Origin: Pseudomonas sp. BGr12
Lineage (GTDB): Bacteria; Pseudomonadota; Gammaproteobacteria; Pseudomonadales; Pseudomonadaceae
Assembly (NCBI RefSeq): GCF_030272895.1
Contig: NZ_JALRNF010000016.1
Location: 1 to 64,000 of the forward strand
Reading direction: 5' to 3'
Length of the DNA stretch: 64,000 nt
In this document: positions 11,366-19,187 of the stretch, in pieces
Layout: every line of letters starts with the position of its first letter
How positions within the stretch are numbered: position 1 is the first letter of the stretch
The notes under the pieces: model-generated
What the model saw: the letters and a program-made list of their open reading frames with translations, nothing else
Database searches by the model: none
Told to the model about the DNA's origin: nothing
Made by a program: the position numbers and the translations under genes

Positions 11366-12889
11366 TCAGTGCAGCGTCGTCAGTACGCGCTGAAGCAGTT
11401 GCGGTTGTTTGAGCAGCTCGGCGGCACGGGCGATGTCCGGTGCCAGCCAGCGATCTTCCAGATAGGCGGGTACCTGTTCGCGCAGCAGCTGCCACGCCGC
11501 ATCGGTACCGGCGCCGAAACGCTGGGTCTTGAGGAATTCAAAGGCCTGGGCCGCCAGCAGGTACTCGATGGCCAGCACCTGGGTGCAGTTCTCCAGCACC
11601 TGGTGCAGCTTCAGTGCGGCGTTGGTGCCCAGGCTCAGGTGGTCTTCCTGCAGGCCCGAGGTGACGTAGTTATCCAGCACCGCCGGCTGCGCCAGCTGGC
11701 GGTTCTGGGCGCACAGCGAAGCGGCGACGTACTGGGCGATCATCATTCCCGAGTTGACCCCGGGGTTGCTGACCAGGAACGCCGGCAAGCCGCTGACGTG
11801 CGGGTTGACCAGACGGTCCAGGCGCCGCTCGGCGATCGAACCGATCTCGGCCATGGCGATGGCCAGCAGGTCGGCGGCCATGGCCACCGACTGACCGTGC
11901 GGGTTGGCCTGGGACATCACCCGGAAGTTGTCCGGCGTACCCAGCAGCAGCGGGTTGTCGTTGGCGCCGGTGAGTTCGGCTTCGATCTGCCGCGCGGCAT
12001 GGGCCAGCTGGTCACGGGCAGCACCATGCACCTGCGGGATCGAGCGAATGCTCAGGGCGTCCTGGGTACGGATGCCCTTGCTCGAAGCGATCACTTCGCT
12101 GCCATCGAGCAGCGCGCGCAGGTTCTCACCTACCACCTGCATGCCCGGGTGCGGCTTGAGGGCGATGATCTCGGCATCGAACGCCGCGATCTGCCCACGC
12201 AGGGCCTCGAAGCTCATGGCACCGATCACGTCGGCCCAGTGCAGCAGGCGGGTGGCGTCGTCCAGTGCCAGGCTGGCCAGGCCGGTCATGCACGGCGTAC
12301 CGTTGACCAGGCAGAGCCCGTCCTTGGCCCCCAGCTGCACCGGCTCCAGGCCTTCGGCGGCCAGGGCCTGGGCCGCGTCGACGATCTGGCCGCGGTAGCT
12401 GACCTTGCCGATGCCCAGCAGGCACACGCCGACATGGGCCATGTGGGTCAGGTAGCCCACCGAGCCCTGGGACGGCACTTGCGGGGTGATGCCGCGGTTG
12501 AGCAGGGCCAGCAGCGCTGCGACCACGCCGCGCTGGATACCGGACTTGCCATGGCTGTAGTTGGCGATGGCCGCGCAGATGATCGCCCGGGTCTGCTCAT
12601 CGGGCAGCGCCGGGCCAACGCCGCAGGCGTGGCTGAGCAGGGTGTTGCGCGACAGCGCGCTGAGCTGCTCGCCCTGCAGCGACACGTTGCACAGTGCGCC
12701 CAGGCCGGTGTTCACGCCGTAGGCACGCTCACCGCTTTCGACTATGTGACGAACGATGGCCTGGGCATTGTCGATGCGCGCCCACACCAGTGGCGCCAGC
12801 TCCAGGCGCGCGCCATGGCGGGCCACGGCGGCGATGTCCTGCCAACGCAGCGGGGCGTCGGCAATCACGATGGTTTCAACTTGCGACAT
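11366..12889 (-). CDS. HutH1: ammonia-lyase paralogue lacking the MIO triad
   Basis: This is a 507-residue member of the histidine/phenylalanine ammonia-lyase family. The ATG at 12889 (MSQVETIVI) is favoured over an upstream TTG because GAGG sits 6 bases before it. Aligned by eye with the neighbouring histidase, it keeps Tyr57, His87, Asn196 and Glu415. However, GSVG(144 area) runs straight into YLTHMAH: the Ala-Ser-Gly that forms the MIO group is deleted exactly (junction at 12454/12455, Gly145-Tyr146). The catalytic Tyr280 of P. putida histidase is Leu279 here, and Phe329 is Pro330. I therefore doubt ammonia-lyase activity. A binding, regulatory or other enzymatic role is open. Confidence 0.85.
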   Translation of the reverse strand: MSQVETIVIADAPLRWQDIAAVARHGARLELAPLVWARIDNAQAIVRHIVESGERAYGVNTGLGALCNVSLQGEQLSALSRNTLLSHACGVGPALPDEQTRAIICAAIANYSHGKSGIQRGVVAALLALLNRGITPQVPSQGSVGYLTHMAHVGVCLLGIGKVSYRGQIVDAAQALAAEGLEPVQLGAKDGLCLVNGTPCMTGLASLALDDATRLLHWADVIGAMSFEALRGQIAAFDAEIIALKPHPGMQVVGENLRALLDGSEVIASSKGIRTQDALSIRSIPQVHGAARDQLAHAARQIEAELTGANDNPLLLGTPDNFRVMSQANPHGQSVAMAADLLAIAMAEIGSIAERRLDRLVNPHVSGLPAFLVSNPGVNSGMMIAQYVAASLCAQNRQLAQPAVLDNYVTSGLQEDHLSLGTNAALKLHQVLENCTQVLAIEYLLAAQAFEFLKTQRFGAGTDAAWQLLREQVPAYLEDRWLAPDIARAAELLKQPQLLQRVLTTLH

Positions 12890-12897
12890 GGCCAACC

Positions 12898-13725
12898 TCA
12901 GACTGTTGCCGCACGGCGTTGAACGAAACGGTCGACATACTCGTCGGCCGGCGAATGGAGGATCTCTTTCGGCGTACCGACCTGGATCAGGCGGCCATCC
13001 TTGAGGATGGCGATGCGGTTGCCGATGCGCACGGCTTCATCGAGGTCATGGGTGATGAACACGATGGTCTTGTGCAGGGTCTTCTGCAGTTCCAGCAACT
13101 GGTCCTGCATTTCGGCGCGGATCAGCGGATCCAGGGCGCTGAAGGCTTCGTCCATGAGGATGATGTCGGTGTCCGCCGCCAGGGCGCGGGCCAGGCCGAC
13201 CCGCTGGCGCATGCCGCCGGACAACTGGTGCGGGTACTTCTTCTCGTAGCCCTTCAGGCCCACGGTGTTTATCCAGTGCAGGGCGCGTTCGTTGCACAGT
13301 TCCTTGCTCTCGCCGCGCACCTTCAGGCCGTAGGCGACGTTGTCCAGCACGTTACGGTGCGGCAGCAGGCCGAAGCTCTGGAACACCATGCTGATCTTGC
13401 GTCGGCGGAAGTTGCGCAGCGCTTCCATGTCGTACTGCAGGATGTCTTCGCCATCGACCAGGATCGCGCCGCTGGTGGGGTCGATCAGGCGGTTGAAGTG
13501 ACGCACCAGGGTCGACTTGCCGGAACCGGACAGGCCCATGATCACGAAGATCTCGCCGCTGCCGATCGACAATGACAGGTCGTTGACCCCGACCACGCAG
13601 CCGGTCTCGGCCAGTACCTGCTCCTTGCTGCGCTTTTGCTGAATCAGTTGCAGGGCCTCGTCGGCCCGGTTACCGAAGATCTTGAAGACATTCTTCACTT
13701 CGATCTTGCTGACCTGCGTGTTCAT
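12898..13725 (-). CDS. hutV: ABC transporter ATPase of the hut locus (HutV/ProV-like)
   Basis: This is the cytoplasmic ATPase of a quaternary-amine/histidine type ABC importer. The 275-residue protein shows Walker [10 protein letters not shown], the signature LSGGMRQR, Walker [10 protein letters not shown] and the switch His in FITHDLDEA. It lacks the C-terminal CBS pair of long ProV proteins, so its osmotic sensing, if any, would differ. Its start overlaps the stop of the permease gene in ATGA. Together with the next two genes upstream it forms a complete importer within the hut operon, and I infer histidine or a related imidazole as substrate. Confidence 0.88.
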   Translation of the reverse strand: MNTQVSKIEVKNVFKIFGNRADEALQLIQQKRSKEQVLAETGCVVGVNDLSLSIGSGEIFVIMGLSGSGKSTLVRHFNRLIDPTSGAILVDGEDILQYDMEALRNFRRRKISMVFQSFGLLPHRNVLDNVAYGLKVRGESKELCNERALHWINTVGLKGYEKKYPHQLSGGMRQRVGLARALAADTDIILMDEAFSALDPLIRAEMQDQLLELQKTLHKTIVFITHDLDEAVRIGNRIAILKDGRLIQVGTPKEILHSPADEYVDRFVQRRAATV

Positions 13726-14573
13726 TTGCTCACCTCATGCCGTGGCCGACCGTAGGCCTGGGTAATGCGGTCGATCACTACCGCGAGAATCACGATGGCC
13801 AGGCCCGCTTCCAGGCCGCGACCGACGTTCAGGGTCTGGATGCCGATCAGCACGTCCTCACCCAGGCCACGGGCGCCGATCATCGAGGCGATCACCACCA
13901 TCGACAGGGCCATCATGGTGGTCTGGTTGATGCCGGCCATGATGCTTGGCAGGGCCAGCGGCAGTTGCACGCCGAACAGTTGCTGCCAGCGGTTGGCGCC
14001 GAAGGCGTTGATCGCTTCCATGACTTCGCCGTCCACCTGGCGGATACCCAGGTCGGTCAGGCGGATCAGCGGTGGCGCGGCGTAGATCACGGTGGCGAAG
14101 ATCGCCGGCACCTTGCCCAGGCCGAACAGCATCAGCACCGGAATCAGGTACACGAAGCTGGGCATGGTCTGCATGATGTCGAGCATCGGCATCAGCACCG
14201 CACGCAGGCGGTTGCTGCGGGCCGAGAGGATCCCCAGGGGGACGCCCACCAGCACCGAAATCAGCGTGGCCACCAGCATCAGCGCCAGGGTTTGCATCAG
14301 TTTGTCCCACAGGCCAACCATGCCGACCAGGAACAACAGGCCGGCGATGACCACGGTCGGCAGGATCCGACGGGTAGCGTGCCAGGCAATGACTGCCACC
14401 AGGCCCAGCATCAGCCACCAGGGCGTTGCCCGCAGCAGGCCTTCGAGGTTGACGATGGCCCAGAGCAGGGTGTCGGAGATGTGCCGGAACACATCGCCGT
14501 AGTTGGTCACCAGCGCATCGACCCAGCCATTGACCCAGTCAGCGATGGAGAAGGTAAAGTTTTCGGGAAACAT
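13722..14573 (-). CDS. hutW: ABC transporter permease of the hut locus (HutW/ProW-like)
   Basis: This is the membrane subunit of the importer encoded with the ATPase and binding-protein genes. It has an N-terminal tail, several hydrophobic helices (for example [16 protein letters not shown] and [16 protein letters not shown]) and the BPD-type coupling loop [29 protein letters not shown], typical of ProW/OpuAB permeases. I chose the ATG at 14573 ([13 protein letters not shown], 283 residues); an in-frame GTG at 14582 would add MNP but has no better ribosome site. It overlaps the ATPase gene by 4 bases. Confidence 0.9.
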   Translation of the reverse strand: MFPENFTFSIADWVNGWVDALVTNYGDVFRHISDTLLWAIVNLEGLLRATPWWLMLGLVAVIAWHATRRILPTVVIAGLLFLVGMVGLWDKLMQTLALMLVATLISVLVGVPLGILSARSNRLRAVLMPMLDIMQTMPSFVYLIPVLMLFGLGKVPAIFATVIYAAPPLIRLTDLGIRQVDGEVMEAINAFGANRWQQLFGVQLPLALPSIMAGINQTTMMALSMVVIASMIGARGLGEDVLIGIQTLNVGRGLEAGLAIVILAVVIDRITQAYGRPRHEVSK

Positions 14574-14603
14574 AGGGTTCACTCATCAGGTAGAAGTGGA
14601 AGC

Positions 14604-15569
14604 TCAGAGCGCTGCTTCGATTTTCTTCGCGGCGTCTTCGCTGACCCATGCATGCCAGACTTCAGGATGTTCCTTGAGGAAGATCTTGGCCAGTGCCGGC
14701 GATTCGATGCGGTCCTTGGCCATGCGGGCCAGGTTCTGGTTGAGCAAATCGATCGGCATGTTGACCTTCTCCAGCACCGCGACCAGCTCGGGCGCCTCGT
14801 CGTGGAAGGTCTTGGACAGGCCGACCTTGATCGACACGCTGTTGTCCACGCCGGGTTTTTCTTCCAGCTTGACCAGGTCGACCTGACCCATCAGCGGGGT
14901 GGGCGACCAGTAGTAGAACAGGATCGGTTCGCCGCGCTTGTAGCTCGACAATACCGCAGCATCCAGCGCCGGGCCGGTGCCCGGGCGGAAGTTGGTGAAT
15001 TTGTCTTCCAGGCCGTAGTCCTTGAGCATGCGGCTGTTATCCAGCTCGCAGGTCCAGCCGGCCGGACAGTTGTAGAAACGACCTTTGCCTGGCTCTTCCG
15101 GATCGCGGAAGACTTCGGCGTATTTGCCCAGGTCAGCAATACCCTTGAGCTCAGGCGCCTTGGCCTCGAGCTTGCGCTTGGCATCGCCTTCGATCACGTA
15201 GCGCGGCACATACCAGCCTTCGGCCGCACCGACCACGGGCGAACCGACGCCGACCACCTTGCCGGCCGCCTCGGCCTTCTTCCAGACCTCACTGCGACCT
15301 ACCCACTCTTCGGCGAAGACCTGGATATCGTTGGTACCCAGGGCGTTCTCCATGGTGATGGAGTTGCCCGGCAGGCTGTCGGTCTTGCAGCCGTAGCCCT
15401 TGTCCAGCACGAACTGCATCACGTCGGTCAGCAACATGCCGCTTTCCCAGTTCAACCCGGCGAATTTCACCGGCTTGCCGGATTCACACCAGGTGGCCGC
15501 CTGGGCGCCGGCGCTGCCGAGCAGGCCAACGGCGAACAGCGACGCGAGCAGGGTCTTGGTCATTTTCAT
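14604..15569 (-). CDS. hutX: ABC transporter substrate-binding protein of the hut locus (HutX/ProX-like)
   Basis: This is a periplasmic binding protein of the glycine-betaine/ProX family (OpuAC fold), predicted to deliver histidine or a related compound to HutWV. The start at 15569 gives a signal peptide (MKMTKTLLASLFAVGLLGSAGAQA, cleaved before ATWCESG) and a 321-residue protein; the GGAG site lies 9 bases upstream. Two Cys pairs are possible, WCES/YGCKT and FYNCPAGWTCEL. The aromatic residues in GWYVPRY and ILFYYWSPTPL are where ProX-type proteins bind a cationic ligand, so betaine-like substrates cannot be excluded. It is 30 bases upstream of the permease gene. Confidence 0.88.
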   Translation of the reverse strand: MKMTKTLLASLFAVGLLGSAGAQAATWCESGKPVKFAGLNWESGMLLTDVMQFVLDKGYGCKTDSLPGNSITMENALGTNDIQVFAEEWVGRSEVWKKAEAAGKVVGVGSPVVGAAEGWYVPRYVIEGDAKRKLEAKAPELKGIADLGKYAEVFRDPEEPGKGRFYNCPAGWTCELDNSRMLKDYGLEDKFTNFRPGTGPALDAAVLSSYKRGEPILFYYWSPTPLMGQVDLVKLEEKPGVDNSVSIKVGLSKTFHDEAPELVAVLEKVNMPIDLLNQNLARMAKDRIESPALAKIFLKEHPEVWHAWVSEDAAKKIEAAL

Positions 15570-15677
15570 CAGGTGACGCTCCCAAACATGAAAGTGGATA
15601 TCGGCAGTCCAGTGGCAAACGCGGCCATGCGAGCGATCGTCCCTTTTCCATGAAACGATGTCGGTGCTAGAGGCCTC

Positions 15678-15749
15678 ATCGCGGGGCAAGCCCGCTCCCA
15701 CAGAGGAGGTGGTGCTGCTTCTGTGGGAGCGGGCTTGTCCCGCGATGGG
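15678..15749. repeat. REP inverted pair inside the hut operon (GCGGGGCAAGCCCGC family)
   Basis: The left arm ATCGCGGGGCAAGCCCGCTC and right arm GAGCGGGCTTGTCCCGCGAT flank a loop of about 25 bases. It lies between the hutU stop and the hutX start, so it falls in the polycistronic message and may form a boundary that affects expression of the importer genes. Confidence 0.88.
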
Positions 15750-15767
15750 CTGCAAGCAGCCCTCGGA

Positions 15768-17447
15768 TCAGCCGGTGATCATCGGCAGGTTCAGGCCCTG
15801 CTCTTTGGCACAATCGATGGCGATCTGGTAACCGGCATCGGCGTGACGCATCACACCGGTTCCCGGGTCGTTGGTCAGAACGCGGGCGATACGCTCGGCA
15901 GCCTCGTCGGTACCGTCACAGACGATAACCATGCCCGAATGCTGGGAGAAGCCCATGCCGACGCCACCACCGTGGTGCAGCGAGACCCAGGTCGCGCCGC
16001 TGGCGGTGTTGAGCAGGGCGTTGAGCAGCGGCCAGTCGGAAACGGCGTCGGAACCATCACGCATGGCTTCGGTTTCGCGGTTCGGGCTGGAGACCGAGCC
16101 GGAGTCCAGGTGGTCGCGGCCGATGACGATCGGTGCCGACAGCTCGCCGCGACGGACCATTTCGTTGAACGCCAGGCCCAGCTTGGCACGCAGACCCAGG
16201 CCAACCCAGCAGATACGTGCCGGCAAGCCCTGGAAGCTGATGCGCTCGCGGGCCATGTCCAGCCAGTTGTGCAGGTGGGCGTCGTCCGGGATCAGTTCCT
16301 TGACCTTGGCGTCGGTCTTGTAGATGTCCTCGGCGTTACCCGACAGTGCCGCCCAGCGGAACGGACCGATACCGCGGCAGAACAGCGGACGGATGTAGGC
16401 CGGTACGAAGCCCGGGAAGTCGAACGCGTTGCTCACGCCCTCTTCCTTGGCCATCTGGCGGATGTTGTTACCGTAGTCGAAGGTCGGGATGCCCTGCTTC
16501 TGGAACTCGAGCATGGCCTTGACGTGCACGGCCATCGATTGCTTGGCGGCCTTGACCACGGCAGCCGGTTCGGTCTGCGCACGGTCGCGGTACTGCTCCC
16601 AGGTCCAGCCGGCTGGCAGGTAGCCATTGAGCGGGTCGTGGGCGCTGGTCTGGTCGGTGACCATGTCCGGGCGCACGCCACGCTTGATCAGCTCAGGCAG
16701 GATTTCGGCAGCGTTGCCCAGCAGGGCGACGGAGATGGCCTTGCCTTCGGCGGTGTACTTGGCGATGCGTGCCAGAGCGTCGTCCAGGTCCTTGGCCTGC
16801 TCGTCGACATAACGGCTGCTCAGGCGGAAGTCGATGCGGCTCTGCTGGCATTCGATGTTCAACGAGCAGGCGCCGGCCAGGGTTGCGGCCAGTGGCTGGG
16901 CACCGCCCATGCCGCCCAGGCCCGCGGTCAGGACCCACTTGCCCTTGAGGCTGCCGTTGTAGTGCTGGCGACCGGCTTCGACGAAGGTTTCGTAGGTGCC
17001 CTGGACGATGCCCTGGCTGCCGATGTAGATCCAGCTGCCGGCGGTCATCTGGCCGTACATGGCCAGGCCCTTGGCATCCAGTTCGTTGAAGTGTTCCCAG
17101 TTGGCCCAGTGCGGTACCAGGTTGGAGTTGGCGATCAGCACGCGCGGGGCGTTGGCGTGGGTCTTGAACACGCCGACCGGCTTGCCCGACTGCACCAGCA
17201 GGGTTTCGTCGTCATTCAGGTTGGTCAGGCTTTCGACGATCTTGTCGTAGCAGGCCCAGTTGCGCGCGGCACGGCCGATGCCACCGTACACCACCAGTTC
17301 TTTCGGGTTCTCTGCCACTTCCGGGTCGAGGTTGTTCATCAGCATGCGCAGCGGCGCTTCGGTCAGCCAGCTCTTCGCAGTCAGCTTGTTACCGCGCGGG
17401 GCGCGGATTTCGACGTCACGGAATTTGTTCAGGTTGTTGTCAGTCAC
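15768..17447 (-). CDS. hutU: Urocanate hydratase (HutU)
   Basis: HutU adds water to urocanate to form 4-imidazolone-5-propionate, using tightly bound NAD+. The 559-residue protein is of the standard length. It carries the dinucleotide-binding segment [16 protein letters not shown] and the conserved C-terminal [17 protein letters not shown]. The start is a GTG at 17447 ([15 protein letters not shown]) with AGGAG 8 bases before it. It is the first gene of the leftward hut operon, preceded by a sigma-54 promoter and a HutC-type operator. A REP pair separates it from hutX. Confidence 0.97.
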   Translation of the reverse strand: MTDNNLNKFRDVEIRAPRGNKLTAKSWLTEAPLRMLMNNLDPEVAENPKELVVYGGIGRAARNWACYDKIVESLTNLNDDETLLVQSGKPVGVFKTHANAPRVLIANSNLVPHWANWEHFNELDAKGLAMYGQMTAGSWIYIGSQGIVQGTYETFVEAGRQHYNGSLKGKWVLTAGLGGMGGAQPLAATLAGACSLNIECQQSRIDFRLSSRYVDEQAKDLDDALARIAKYTAEGKAISVALLGNAAEILPELIKRGVRPDMVTDQTSAHDPLNGYLPAGWTWEQYRDRAQTEPAAVVKAAKQSMAVHVKAMLEFQKQGIPTFDYGNNIRQMAKEEGVSNAFDFPGFVPAYIRPLFCRGIGPFRWAALSGNAEDIYKTDAKVKELIPDDAHLHNWLDMARERISFQGLPARICWVGLGLRAKLGLAFNEMVRRGELSAPIVIGRDHLDSGSVSSPNRETEAMRDGSDAVSDWPLLNALLNTASGATWVSLHHGGGVGMGFSQHSGMVIVCDGTDEAAERIARVLTNDPGTGVMRHADAGYQIAIDCAKEQGLNLPMITG

Positions 17448-17555
17448 GAAAAGGGCTCCTCAAGCGATCGATTCAAACCCGACCCGGCAGGGGTCATAGG
17501 GCGGCTTCAACAGCGCAGAAGGGATGGCCTGTCCACTTATACGCACACATCTTTA

Positions 17556-17569
17556 CTTGTACATACAAG
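17556..17569 (-). promoter_or_regulatory. HutC-type operator before hutU
   Basis: The palindrome CTTGTACATACAAG contains TGTA-N2-TACA, the core recognised by the histidine-utilisation repressor HutC in Pseudomonas. It lies immediately downstream of the -12 element of the sigma-54 promoter, over the expected transcription start, so binding there would block initiation until urocanate releases the repressor. Confidence 0.85.
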
Positions 17570-17573
17570 CATA

Positions 17574-17591
17574 TGCAATTGAGCGGCCAAG
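17574..17591 (-). promoter_or_regulatory. Sigma-54 promoter of the hutU operon
   Basis: On the minus strand the sequence CTTGGCCGCTCAATTGCA has the -24 GG and -12 GC elements with exactly 10 bases between them, in the context TTGGC-N7-TTGCA. Such a promoter needs an enhancer-binding activator. In Pseudomonas hut loci CbrB and NtrC are the known activators, linking the operon to carbon and nitrogen status. The HutC operator adjoins it. Confidence 0.82.
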
Positions 17592-17759
17592 TTGCCTATA
17601 CAACCTGGAAGAAAAACGTGACTGATGAGTCCAGACCAGGAAAATCAAGGCCTTGAGGGTTTCGAAAAGTGTTTGGAGGGTGTCGCGAGGGGGAGAGACA
17701 ACCAAGGCGGCATTGCGCCACCTTGGGGCATTCGGTAACAGCGTGTGGAGAAAAGTGCG

Positions 17760-18338
17760 TTACCGGGAAACGTCTGACAGCTCGATGACACAGCAACGGC
17801 CATCGGTTTCCAGCTCCAGCAGTTGCTGGTTGCCGGTCAACTGAGCGCAGTCGTACAGGCCCAGTTGCTGTTGTGGGTGGCCGCTGAGGCCCAGGCTCAA
17901 CGCACCCTGGGCGCTGAACAGCAGCACGGTGTCGGCGGAACTGAACAGCCGGGTCGGCTCGCTGAACCACTGCAGGCGCGCGCGGTAACGTTGCGGTGCG
18001 TAGATCAGGTTGAAGTCACGAATGGCCCCGCCGAGCAAACGGCAGCTGACCTGGCTTTCACCTTTAAAGGCAAAGGCATCGAACGGCAGTAGCGGCCGGG
18101 CCGCCTGACCATCGACCTGCAACTGCATGCCCTCGCCCTGCAGCACGGTGATGATCCGCTGGTAGCCGGCGAAACTGGAGAATCCGCCCGACTCGCCGAT
18201 GTCGGCGATCGACAGGCGCCAGCCGAAGCCTTCCAGGCCTTCACCGCCATCGCGGGTGATTTCTTCGGTGCTGCCGCCGCCGTTCTTCCAGGGCATGCGG
18301 GGATAGTCTTTGGCGCGTAATACCTGCAACTGGCTCAT
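17760..18338 (-). CDS. hutD: HutD family protein
   Basis: This is a 192-residue cupin-fold protein of the HutD/Ves family, found in proteobacterial hut loci. No enzyme activity is firmly established for the family; in Pseudomonas it is thought to moderate hut expression, possibly by binding an intermediate. Family marks are the start MSQLQVLRAKDYPRMPWKNGGGSTEEI and the FSSFAGYQRIITVLQGEGM segment. Its ATG overlaps the hutC stop in ATGA, so it is co-expressed with the repressor. The sigma-54 promoter of hutU lies downstream, so hutCD form a separate short transcript. Confidence 0.93.
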   Translation of the reverse strand: MSQLQVLRAKDYPRMPWKNGGGSTEEITRDGGEGLEGFGWRLSIADIGESGGFSSFAGYQRIITVLQGEGMQLQVDGQAARPLLPFDAFAFKGESQVSCRLLGGAIRDFNLIYAPQRYRARLQWFSEPTRLFSSADTVLLFSAQGALSLGLSGHPQQQLGLYDCAQLTGNQQLLELETDGRCCVIELSDVSR

Positions 18339-19081
18339 TTGCTGAAGCGTCCTTCAAGACGGTGACGGGATCCGGGATGAATCAGACGAGCGGCCGTCAC
18401 CGGCTGACGCCCCGACCAGGTACGGCGGCGGATCAGCAGGCACGGTTCGCCCTCTTCGATTTGCAGCAGACGGCATTCTTCCGGCTCGGCGAGAATCGCC
18501 TCGACCACGTGCTCGCCCTCGGTCAGCGGTGCGACCTGGGACAGATAGGCGTAGGGCGTCTGCCGGGTGAAGTCCTGCTTGAGGTAGTCCGGGGCGATCT
18601 GTGCATTGACGAAGCGATCTTCGATTTGCACGGCAATGCCGTTTTCGTAGTGCACGATCAACGAGTGAAACACCCGCTGGCCTTCGCGCATGTCCAGGGC
18701 CAGGGCGCGCTCGGAGCCGGCGGCCTCTTCGGCCAGGGTAATCACCTGACAAGTGTGCTGGTGGCCGCGGGCGGCGATCTCGTCGGCAATGTTGTTGACC
18801 TCGAACAGCGCCGAGCGGGTCTTGGGTTCGGCGACGAAGGTGCCGACGCCCTGCATGCGCACCAGCAAGCCTTCGGCAGTCAGTTCGCGCAGGGCGCGGT
18901 TGATGGTCATGCGGCTGAAGCCCAGCTGGCTGACCAGCTCGCTTTCCGACGGCACGCGATGGTGCGGCGGCCAGCTGCCGTTCTGGATCTGCAGGGCGAT
19001 CATCTGCTTGACCCGGGCATACAGCGGCGCCGGCCCCTCGCCCATCTGGGCAACCAGCGCGGAGACAGGAGGTGTCGGCAC
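18335..19081 (-). CDS. hutC: Histidine utilization repressor (HutC)
   Basis: HutC is a GntR-family repressor of the hut genes, released by urocanate. The 248-residue protein starts at a GTG (MPTPPVSALVAQMGEGPAPLYARVKQ) with an AAGGA site upstream; the longer open frame reads into the divergent hutF. The N-terminal winged helix-turn-helix is at about residues 15-85 (HHRVPSESELVSQLGFSRMTINRAL), followed by a UTRA ligand domain. Predicted operators lie before hutU and in the hutC-hutF gap, so the gene probably represses itself too. Confidence 0.96.
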   Translation of the reverse strand: MPTPPVSALVAQMGEGPAPLYARVKQMIALQIQNGSWPPHHRVPSESELVSQLGFSRMTINRALRELTAEGLLVRMQGVGTFVAEPKTRSALFEVNNIADEIAARGHQHTCQVITLAEEAAGSERALALDMREGQRVFHSLIVHYENGIAVQIEDRFVNAQIAPDYLKQDFTRQTPYAYLSQVAPLTEGEHVVEAILAEPEECRLLQIEEGEPCLLIRRRTWSGRQPVTAARLIHPGSRHRLEGRFSK

Positions 19082-19145
19082 GATAAATGTCCTTCTCGGT
19101 TGAATGAACGGTAGCTTGCCGGAGTTTACCCAGCAGGCAAACGTC

Positions 19146-19161
19146 TGTATATGTATATACA
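19146..19161. promoter_or_regulatory. HutC-type operator between hutC and hutF
   Basis: TGTATATGTATATACA contains TGTA-TA-TACA at 19152-19161, matching the TGTA-N2-TACA core seen before hutU, and an overlapping TGTA repeat. It stands 26 bases before the hutF ATG. On the plus strand a weak promoter (TTTACC, 17 bases, TATATG) would overlap it, so HutC binding would block hutF. Confidence 0.72.
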
Positions 19162-19187
19162 AATAATCACAACGAGGTGCCGTGTCG

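Noticed and set aside
9758..12922. 1054-residue plus-strand open frame across the two hutH genes
   Set aside because: It spans two well-supported genes on the other strand and the REP between hutT and hutH2, with His/Gln/Val-rich shadow composition and no ribosome site.
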